Notes under the pieces: model-generated
Seen by the model: only the letters and a program-made list of their open reading frames with translations
Told to the model about the DNA's origin: nothing
Database searches by the model: none
Program-made: the position numbers and the translations under genes
Origin: Clostridiales bacterium
GTDB lineage: Bacteria > Bacillota > Clostridia > Christensenellales > Borkfalkiaceae
Assembly: GCA_015055945.1 (NCBI GenBank)
Contig: SVHH01000002.1
Coordinates: forward strand, 62,001 to 126,000
Length of the DNA stretch: 64,000 bases
Direction of reading: 5' to 3'
In this document: positions 58,595-64,000 of the stretch, in pieces
How the letters are laid out: every line of letters starts with the position of its first letter
How positions within the stretch are numbered: position 1 is the first letter of the stretch

Positions 58595-59158
58595 TCAGTT
58601 TTTGAAAAAATAACCATAGTGTTTTAAGAAATTATCCCTGATTGAATAATAGTAAACTTCCTCAATCCCATATTTTGCAAGAAGCTCATAAAAGAACTCA
58701 ATAGCTCTTGCGTTAAAAAGTGAAGGGGCTTTATTATAAAAGTTTTTAAAATTAAATTCTTCTTTTAAAACGTTTTGAATTTTAGTAAACTCGTTGGTTA
58801 TCGCTGTGTAAATAATAATAGTTCCCTTTTTAACGTCTTTTCTAGTTAGTAATTTTTTATATAAATCAAATGCTATTCCATAGCTATCGCAATCTATAAC
58901 GTTATATTCGGAAAAGTCTAAAGAATCAAAAGCCTTTCTTGTGTCAACGTTTAAGTTTTTTCCTTTATTTGTGGCGATATCTATCCCAAAATATTTATCC
59001 GTTTTAATATTATTCCACAAAACGTTTCGTCCAGCAAATAAATCCATTACTTTTATAGTTTTTAATTTTTCAATAGCCTTTTTTCTAATAAAAATTTTAT
59101 TGGGAATAGATTTGTTATCCGTCTTAGTTGGTTGTTGACTCAATTTCCACTTCTTCAA
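58595..59158 (-). CDS. SAM-dependent methyltransferase-like phage protein
   Basis: The 187-residue protein has a Rossmann start, VMDLFAGRNVLWNNI and YFGIDIATNKGKNLNVDTRK, followed by YNVIDCDSYGIAFDLY. There is no NPPY or PC motif, so it is not a standard DNA amino- or C5-methylase. It may be a degenerate or tRNA/protein-type methylase. It overlaps parB by 35 bases. In phages such proteins sit beside ParB-like and TerS genes. Confidence 0.6.
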   Translation of the reverse strand: MKKWKLSQQPTKTDNKSIPNKIFIRKKAIEKLKTIKVMDLFAGRNVLWNNIKTDKYFGIDIATNKGKNLNVDTRKAFDSLDFSEYNVIDCDSYGIAFDLYKKLLTRKDVKKGTIIIYTAITNEFTKIQNVLKEEFNFKNFYNKAPSLFNARAIEFFYELLAKYGIEEVYYYSIRDNFLKHYGYFFKN

Positions 59159-59678
59159 TCTTTTTTAACTTTTCAATATAATAATTAATTACATTGTTTT
59201 GATTTATATCACAGCTAATTAAGTAGTGCACTTTTTTTATTTGTTTTAAAATTCTTTTTTGAACTCTAACAATCGTTTCTAAATATTTCCCAACGTCAAG
59301 CCCAAAATCCTTAAAATTAAACTCTTGCAATTTTCTTAATTGGTCATATAATATCCCGTCATCAAAGCCTGTTTCTAGGTTAGTTGAATTGTGTGCAATT
59401 ACATAAGCGCTTCGTTCCTTTTCAGATAAGTGATCTAATCTAACGCAAGGAAGTTTCTTAATTTCTAGAAGTTTTGCCGCTTCTATTCGACCATTCCCTT
59501 CAAGAACAACGTTGTCTTCCCCAGCTATTCCTATAGGGTCGTTAAATCCAAATTCAATTATAGAGTTTGCTATATGCTTAATTTGTTCCTTAGTGTGAAT
59601 TTTTGAATTTTCATCAAAATGTTTTAATTTTTCTATTTCTATATATTCGATTTTTAAGTCATCCATATTTACATCCAT
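59124..59678 (-). CDS. ParB-like nuclease-domain protein, phage type
   Basis: The 184-residue protein has the ParB/Srx-like fold: IEYIEIEKLKHFDENSKIHT, HIANSIIEFGFNDPIGIAGE and VVLEGNGRIEAAKLLEIKKL with the GxxR box. No HTH partition domain is seen. Phage ParB-like proteins of this size lie between TerS and methyltransferase genes and are thought to act in DNA modification or packaging. It overlaps the end of TerS by 10 bases. Confidence 0.85.
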   Translation of the reverse strand: MDVNMDDLKIEYIEIEKLKHFDENSKIHTKEQIKHIANSIIEFGFNDPIGIAGEDNVVLEGNGRIEAAKLLEIKKLPCVRLDHLSEKERSAYVIAHNSTNLETGFDDGILYDQLRKLQEFNFKDFGLDVGKYLETIVRVQKRILKQIKKVHYLISCDINQNNVINYYIEKLKKIEEVEIESTTN

Positions 59679-60040
59679 TTCGGTTTTCTTGCTTTTGGCG
59701 TTAATCTTAAATCTGTCAAAATTTTTTCTAATTGTTTGTTGCTATCTTGTAATATTTTATAGTGCTCGTTTTCTTTAACAACTATTTTGGGCGTTTTTCC
59801 ATCGCTACAAATCCCCGTTACTATTCTAACGTATTTTTCGGGATTTTCTTGCCACGCTTTCCAAGCATTATCTCTCATAGTTTTCAATTGCACGTATTGA
59901 ATTAAAAGTTCCTTATCTGCAATTGTTTTTTTATAACTTGTACTTTTTTGTAATATTTCTACTATTTCATCCCAAATAACTTTCTCTTTTTTAGACAAAT
60001 ATTGGGGAGCAATTAAACAATTTTCTTCTCTATCTTCCAA
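59669..60040 (-). CDS. Phage terminase small subunit (P27 family)
   Basis: The 123-residue protein has the P27-type pattern: LSKKEKVIWDEIVEILQKST, LLIQYVQLKTMRDNAWKAW, and a C-terminal LEKILTDLRLTPKARKPKW. TerS recognises the packaging site of the phage genome. It is the first gene of the cassette, with AAGGAG 7 bases before a TTG start. No TerL follows, which is the usual sign of a satellite or a deleted prophage. Confidence 0.85.
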   Translation of the reverse strand: MEDREENCLIAPQYLSKKEKVIWDEIVEILQKSTSYKKTIADKELLIQYVQLKTMRDNAWKAWQENPEKYVRIVTGICSDGKTPKIVVKENEHYKILQDSNKQLEKILTDLRLTPKARKPKWM

Positions 60041-60060
60041 AGTTTTCTCCTTTATAATAT

Positions 60061-60197
60061 ATTAAAAGCCTGAAAGAACTTTGTTCTCTCGGGCTTTTTG
60101 TTTGTAGTATAACACGGCTTTTTAAATAGTCAATAGTTTTATGACAATAAAAACAACCTAATTAAACTTTCCGTTCAATTAGATTGTTATTGGTTGC
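60061..60197 (-). repeat. End repeat R1, tRNA-proximal copy
   Basis: Matches 57470-57606 (two hairpins, then core). On the minus strand its core-proximal hairpin (CAATCTAATTGAAC / GTTTAATTAGGTTG, then T run) terminates transcripts coming from the tRNA fragment. Confidence 0.85.
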
Positions 60198-60413
60198 GGG
60201 GAGGGGATTTGAACCTCCTGACCTTCGGGTTAATTGGTGCTTTGCACCAAAGCATTGGCTTTCGCCAAAGCCGGTCCCCTTTCGCTTAAATGTTTCTAAA
60301 TTTAATCAAAGTTTTCTAAAGCGAAAGCGGGCTCATAGAGCGTAAGCACAAGGAGCAAATACTTTCTCATAACAAAAAGAAAAACACCAACCGTCTGGTT
60401 GATGTTTTCTTTT
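60191..60413 (-). mobile_element. Candidate 223-bp mini-element at the 3' end of tRNA-fMet
   Basis: The 42 bases at 60191-60232 exactly repeat 60414-60455, the 3' half of tRNA-fMet with CCA. The interior carries a terminator next to the tRNA, and hairpins TTGGTGCTTTGCACCAA, GGCTTTCGCCAAAGCC and CTTTCGCTT...AAGCGAAAG. No gene is present. This is the longest tRNA copy of the three mini-elements. Confidence 0.55.
60376..60413 (-). terminator. Terminator immediately after tRNA-fMet
   Basis: A stem AAAAAGAAAAACACCAACC / GGTTGATGTTTTCTTTTT with one mismatch starts at the encoded CCA on the minus strand. Confidence 0.85.
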
Positions 60414-60416
60414 TGG

Positions 60417-60491
<75 letters not shown>

Positions 60492-60526
60492 ATATTTATT
60501 TAATTGCACCCCTAAAGTGCTTATCT

Positions 60527-60555
60527 ATAATATACCATAATTTTAAGTTTGTCAA
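60527..60555 (-). promoter_or_regulatory. tRNA-fMet promoter
   Basis: TTGACA (60555-60550), 17 bases, TATTAT (60532-60527) on the minus strand. The stretch AACTTAAAATTA just inside also occurs in the R2 repeats. Confidence 0.8.
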
Positions 60556-60594
60556 TCATTATTTGCAAAAAAAATTAAATATTCTTTAATTGGC

Positions 60595-60623
60595 TTGTAT
60601 TTTTTTGCGTTGGGTGTTAAAAT
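60595..60623 (+). promoter_or_regulatory. tilS promoter
   Basis: TTGTAT (60595-60600), 17 bases, TAAAAT (60618-60623). The ATG is 6 bases further, so the mRNA is predicted leaderless. Confidence 0.65.
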
Positions 60624-60629
60624 ATATCT

Positions 60630-61922
60630 ATGCAAATTGATTTGTCTAAATATTTAACGCCCACTGACACGGTTGCTGTTGCCGTTTCGGGCGGTAGCGA
60701 CTCTGTTGCGCTACTTCATTATATGCTTATTAAAAGCAAAGAATACCATTTTAAAGTAATTGCCTTAAACGTTGAGCACGGTATTCGCGGAAAAGATTCT
60801 ATTTCCGACAGCCTTTTTGTCAAAAATCTATGTAAAGAGTGGGGGGTAAAACTCCTTACCTATTCGGTTGACAGCGTAAAAAAGGCAAAGGAAGAAAAAC
60901 TTTCTATTGAAGAAAGTGCACGCGCGCTCCGTTACAACTGTTTTTATGAAGCCTTAGAGAAAGGGCTTTGCACGCTAGTTGCAACGGCTCACCATAAAAG
61001 CGACAACGCAGAAACCGTGCTTTTTAATCTTTTTAGGGGAACTTCTCCCGCTGGGGCAACAGGAATTCCGCAAGTTAAAGGCAAGATTATTCGCCCGTTT
61101 TTATCAGTTTCTAAAGAAGAAATTGAAAACTATATAAAGGACAACAATTTACCGTTCGTAACCGACAAAACCAACTTTGACGATAGTTACACGCGCAATT
61201 ATATTAGACTTAACGTTTTGCCTGAAATAAAAAAGATTTTTCCCGAAGTGGAAAACAGTATTTATAGATTTAGTGAAACTGCAAAGTTAGAACAAGATTA
61301 TCTTGACCAAGTTTGCGAGAGTGCATTAAAATTCGACGGTGAAATCGTTAAAATCTCACTCCCTCAGCACCCTGCCATTTTATCAAGGGCAACGATTAAG
61401 GCGCTTAAACTTTTAGGCGTTAAAAAAGACTGGGAGAAAATGCATATTAACGCCGTGCTTGAACTTACAACCGCTAAAAACGGTACAAAAATCGACGTTA
61501 AAAACGGAGTTGTTGCAGCAAAAGAATACGACGTGTTGACTTTTTACAAACAATCGGACAAAATTATTGACCAAAAACCATTTAATCTCGGCACGACTAT
61601 TATAGGCAAAAAAACAGTTATGATAGAAAAAGCCGATATGCCAAAAGACTTAAAAAGCGGGCTTTATTTAGACCTTGACAAAGTTCCCCAAACCACCGTT
61701 ATTCGATTTAAACGCGACGGCGACTTGTTCACAAAATTCGGCGGCGGAACTAAGCCTTTGGCTGAATATTTTACCGATGAAAAAATACCGTTGCGCGAAC
61801 GTAATTCTATCCCTATTATTGCTGACGGAAACAACGTTTTGGCAATAGTAGGAATTGCAATTTCACAAAAAGTTAAGGTTGAAAAATCAACTGCTAACGT
61901 AATAGAAATTAAAGCGTTATAA
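60630..61922 (+). CDS. tilS: tRNA(Ile)-lysidine synthetase
   Basis: The 430-residue enzyme has the PP-loop VAVSGGSDSVALLHYML near residue 18, NVEHGIRGKDSISDS, TAHHKSDNAETVLFNLFRGT and a C-terminal TilS domain with FKRDGDLFTKFGGGTKPLAE and IPLRERNSIPIIADG. It changes C34 of tRNA-Ile(CAT) to lysidine. It is followed by hpt after 48 bases, the standard tilS-hpt pair of Firmicutes (ftsH would follow but is replaced by a terminator). No ribosome site is visible. Confidence 0.96.
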   Translation: MQIDLSKYLTPTDTVAVAVSGGSDSVALLHYMLIKSKEYHFKVIALNVEHGIRGKDSISDSLFVKNLCKEWGVKLLTYSVDSVKKAKEEKLSIEESARALRYNCFYEALEKGLCTLVATAHHKSDNAETVLFNLFRGTSPAGATGIPQVKGKIIRPFLSVSKEEIENYIKDNNLPFVTDKTNFDDSYTRNYIRLNVLPEIKKIFPEVENSIYRFSETAKLEQDYLDQVCESALKFDGEIVKISLPQHPAILSRATIKALKLLGVKKDWEKMHINAVLELTTAKNGTKIDVKNGVVAAKEYDVLTFYKQSDKIIDQKPFNLGTTIIGKKTVMIEKADMPKDLKSGLYLDLDKVPQTTVIRFKRDGDLFTKFGGGTKPLAEYFTDEKIPLRERNSIPIIADGNNVLAIVGIAISQKVKVEKSTANVIEIKAL

Positions 61923-61970
61923 TAAACGCGCTAAAATTTATTTAAAAAGTTATATAAGGAAACACAAAAG

Positions 61971-62516
61971 ATGGAAAGCAACTTAAAAATCTTGTTAACC
62001 CCCGAACAAATTCAAAAACGCGTAAAAGAACTTGCGGACCAAATCACGCTAGACTATTCAAGCGTAGACAACACTATCCGCCGCCCCGTGTTTATTTGCA
62101 CCTTAAAAGGCGCTGTATATTTCTTTGCCGACCTTACCAAGAATATCAAACGCCCGATTATGCTTGATTTTGCTAAACTTTCAAGTTATCGCAACGGCAC
62201 TGTTAGCGGTGAGATGGAAATGCAAAGCGACATTACAACTGATATTGAAGGCAGAGACGTTATTATCGTTGAAGATATTATCGACAGCGGTAAAACTTTA
62301 AAGTTCTTTGTAGAACTTCTTCAAAAGCGCAATCCTAAGTCAATCAAGATTTGCTGTTTCCTTGATAAAAAAGAACGCCGTGAAGTTGATATGGAAGCCG
62401 ATTACGTTGGCTTTGATATTCCCTGCGGTTTCGTTGTAGGTTACGGTCTTGACTACGCTGAAAAGTATAGAGAATTACCCTACCTTGCAGAAGTTATCGA
62501 CCCGTCAAAAGCGTAA
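61971..62516 (+). CDS. hpt: Hypoxanthine phosphoribosyltransferase
   Basis: The 181-residue enzyme has the PRPP motif DVIIVEDIIDSGKTLKFFVE near residue 100, FICTLKGAVYFFADLTK in the N-terminal half and DYVGFDIPCGFVVGYGLDYA near the end. It salvages hypoxanthine and guanine. In Bacillus HprT also works with TilS at the ftsH promoter. RBS AAGGAAA. Confidence 0.95.
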   Translation: MESNLKILLTPEQIQKRVKELADQITLDYSSVDNTIRRPVFICTLKGAVYFFADLTKNIKRPIMLDFAKLSSYRNGTVSGEMEMQSDITTDIEGRDVIIVEDIIDSGKTLKFFVELLQKRNPKSIKICCFLDKKERREVDMEADYVGFDIPCGFVVGYGLDYAEKYRELPYLAEVIDPSKA

Positions 62517-62528
62517 AATTATATACTA

Positions 62529-62566
62529 AAAAAAACGACTTAAGCAGTTTCGCTTAAGTCGTTTTT
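62529..62566. terminator. Bidirectional terminator
   Basis: Stem AAAAAACGACTTAAGC / GCTTAAGTCGTTTTTT between hpt and truA. Confidence 0.9.
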
Positions 62567-63301
62567 TTAATATTCAACTTTCATTAAGCATAACCCTTTT
62601 GGGGATAGCGTTCTAATTGTGGGTATTCTTTTACCCGATTTCAACATGTTTTCAACTTGTTCTTTGGTAATTCTTCCGTACCCCACTTCTAAAAGCGTGC
62701 TGACTAAAATTCTTACCATATTATATAAAAAGCCACCGCCAGTAACCGAAAAGCAAATATCTTCGCCCTTTTGTTCAATTTCAATCGAATAAACTTCTCT
62801 AACGGTGGTTTTTGCACCGCTGCCGCTAGAACACATACACTTAAAGTCGTGCTCACCAACGATAACTTTGACAGCATCTTTCATCTTTTCTATATCGGGT
62901 TGAAAGTCAAGTTTTGTAGAAAATCTCTCTTTCAACGGCTTTTCTACCCTAGAAACGTAACAAAAATACGAATACGTCTTGCTTTTTGCGCTACGCCTTG
63001 CGCTAAAATCATCATCCACCCTTTCGCTTGACAACACTTTTACGTCGGGGGGGAGTTGGATGTTAAGTGCTTTATAAAAGTTTTCAGCGGGAATATTTTC
63101 AAAAGGCGTTTCAAAGTGCGCAACTTGACCTTGTGCGTGCACACCCGCATCCGTTCTGCCGCTGCCGATAACTTTCAGTTTTTGCCCAACCACCTTTTCA
63201 AGCGCGTCTTCAACTACTTGTTGAACGGTGATTTTATCGGGTTGAACTTGCCAACCGCAATATTGTGTTCCGTCGTAAGTAATAACGAGTTTAACTTTCA
63301 T
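62567..63301 (-). CDS. truA: tRNA pseudouridine(38-40) synthase
   Basis: The 244-residue enzyme has MKVKLVITYDGTQYCGWQVQ, the catalytic Asp in GSGRTDAGVHAQGQVAHFET, FSARRSAKSKTYSYFC, FLYNMVRILV and a C-terminal LSPKGLCLMKVEY. The start at ATG 63301 overlaps the ecfT stop (TAATG), so translation is coupled; the GTG four codons upstream has no better site. The ecfT-truA order is typical of Firmicutes, after ecfA1-ecfA2. Confidence 0.95.
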   Translation of the reverse strand: MKVKLVITYDGTQYCGWQVQPDKITVQQVVEDALEKVVGQKLKVIGSGRTDAGVHAQGQVAHFETPFENIPAENFYKALNIQLPPDVKVLSSERVDDDFSARRSAKSKTYSYFCYVSRVEKPLKERFSTKLDFQPDIEKMKDAVKVIVGEHDFKCMCSSGSGAKTTVREVYSIEIEQKGEDICFSVTGGGFLYNMVRILVSTLLEVGYGRITKEQVENMLKSGKRIPTIRTLSPKGLCLMKVEY

Positions 63302-64000
63302 TATATCACCCACGGAAAAAGATATATGGTGTTTAATAAAAGCACGCCAGCGATAAGGTTTGCTATTATCAAAAGCCCCAAAACATCACGCCAAGAAAGT
63401 GTCATTTTCTTATATTTTGTTCTATTTTTACTGCCCGAATAGCAGCGCGCGTCCATAGCGTCCGCAAGTTCGTCCGCACGACGGAAAGAACTTATAAGCA
63501 AGGGAATAAGCACTGGAATAAGCGCCTTTGCACGCTTAAAAAGATTGCCGCTTTCAAAGTCCGCACCCCTTGCCTTTTGTGCCTTTATAATCCTATCAGT
63601 TTCATCGAGCAGCGTAGGGATAAACCTTAGTGCAATACTCATGATAAGCGCAAATTCATGCACGGGGAATTTTATAACTTTTAAGGGCGATAAAAGGCTT
63701 TCTAAACCGTCCGCAATCTCTACTGGTGAAGTTGTCAAAGTCAAAATGCTTGCGCCCAAAACGATAAGGGTAATTCTTGCAATGATAAACCCAGCGCTAA
63801 GCAAGCCGCTTTCGGTAATTTTGATAAATTGCCACTCGAAAACCACTTTGCCATCCGTGTTAAAGAACACTTGTAAAATTGCCGACAAAACTATAAAGAA
63901 AAGTATGCCTTTAATACTTCTTAAAACCTTTCCAAATGGAACTCTTGCCGCACAAGTTGCAATCACCACGAAAGCAAAGCACGCCAAAAAGCCTAAAAAG
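63301..64000 (-). CDS. ecfT: Energy-coupling factor transporter transmembrane protein EcfT, 5' part outside window
   Basis: The frame stays open to base 64000, so the N-terminus is outside the window; at least 232 residues are seen. It has about five membrane segments, and the two ARG-type coupling motifs RIIKAQKARGADFES and DELADAMDARCYSGSKN on the cytoplasmic helices that contact EcfA. EcfT is the shared scaffold for vitamin S-components; QueT in this window is a likely client. Confidence 0.93.
   Translation of the reverse strand, partial: FLGFLACFAFVVIATCAARVPFGKVLRSIKGILFFIVLSAILQVFFNTDGKVVFEWQFIKITESGLLSAGFIIARITLIVLGASILTLTTSPVEIADGLESLLSPLKVIKFPVHEFALIMSIALRFIPTLLDETDRIIKAQKARGADFESGNLFKRAKALIPVLIPLLISSFRRADELADAMDARCYSGSKNRTKYKKMTLSWRDVLGLLIIANLIAGVLLLNTIYLFPWVI

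Larger units (their letters stand above)
57607..60196 (-). mobile_element. 2.6-kb phage-satellite-like cassette at tRNA-fMet
   Basis: The cassette is bounded by TGGTTGC cores at 57600 and 60191, with R2 at its distal end and R1 at its tRNA-proximal end. It carries, on the minus strand, TerS (P27 type), ParB-like, a methyltransferase-like protein and a radical SAM protein. No integrase, large terminase, capsid or replication gene is present. The content looks like the packaging-start segment of a phage or a satellite reduced to it. Integration is inferred from the repeats. Confidence 0.6.

Noticed and set aside
55900..60200. CRISPR array or integron attC array
   Set aside because: The repeats are few, long and separated by kilobase-sized segments; there are no regular spacers, Cas genes or integron integrase.

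Overview
The window looks like a chromosome segment of a low-GC, spore-forming Gram-positive bacterium of the class Clostridia, probably an uncultured gut-type lineage. The support is an AT-rich sequence with AGGAGG-type ribosome sites, a Bacillus/Clostridium-style tmk-holB-ricT-trmN6-rsmI gene order, CotF-like spore coat genes, a DUF1540 protein, QueT, and glycine and preQ1 riboswitches. The lineage is inferred; no rRNA marker lies in the window.

Layout: (1) 0-3.5 kb: edge of an AraC/GyrI regulator, a decayed plasmid mobilisation gene, a small mobile-element protein, a DUF2971 gene, then tRNA-Glu and tRNA-Met. (2) 3.6-7.7 kb: uxuA/uxuB for glucuronate breakdown, with a divergent AraC regulator and a lipoprotein. 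(3) 7.7-14.3 kb: a Na+/alanine-glycine symporter under a glycine riboswitch, a membrane protein, cysK, an ABC exporter and a SWIM protein. (4) 14.5-21.7 kb: tRNA-Arg, the cysE-cysS-alaS operon with an unusually short AlaRS, a DeoR regulator and divergent serS. (5) 21.7-35.8 kb: housekeeping genes (rsmI, trmN6, ferredoxin, ricT, holB, tmk, lysS, greA, rplI), an aminotransferase/Lrp pair, preQ1-controlled queT, small membrane genes and two CotF-like genes. (6) 35.9-53.7 kb: a large carbohydrate locus with ABC permeases, a solute-binding protein, three secreted lipoproteins including a DUF4091 protein, a DUF4838 protein, two acetyl-xylan-esterase-like hydrolases and an AraC regulator. Together with uxuAB it suggests use of an acetylated, glucuronate-containing plant polysaccharide. 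(7) 53.8-55.9 kb: a tartrate/D-malate dehydrogenase with a divergent LysR regulator. (8) 55.9-60.5 kb: an accessory island against tRNA-fMet. (9) 60.6-64 kb: tilS, hpt, truA and the edge of ecfT.

The most unusual part is the tRNA-linked architecture. Downstream of tRNA-fMet, copies of the tRNA 3' terminus (GCAACCA on the minus strand) separate three consecutive segments of 0.22, 2.6 and 1.2 kb. The two larger ones share the same pair of end sequences and carry phage or toxin cargo (TerS-ParB-methyltransferase-radical SAM, and a toxin-immunity-like pair), but no integrase. The same organisation (full tRNA, terminator, short spacer, copy of the tRNA 3' end, second terminator) also occurs at tRNA-Glu (160 bp) and tRNA-Arg (180 bp). 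I read these as tandem integrations of very small non-autonomous elements that target tRNA 3' ends.
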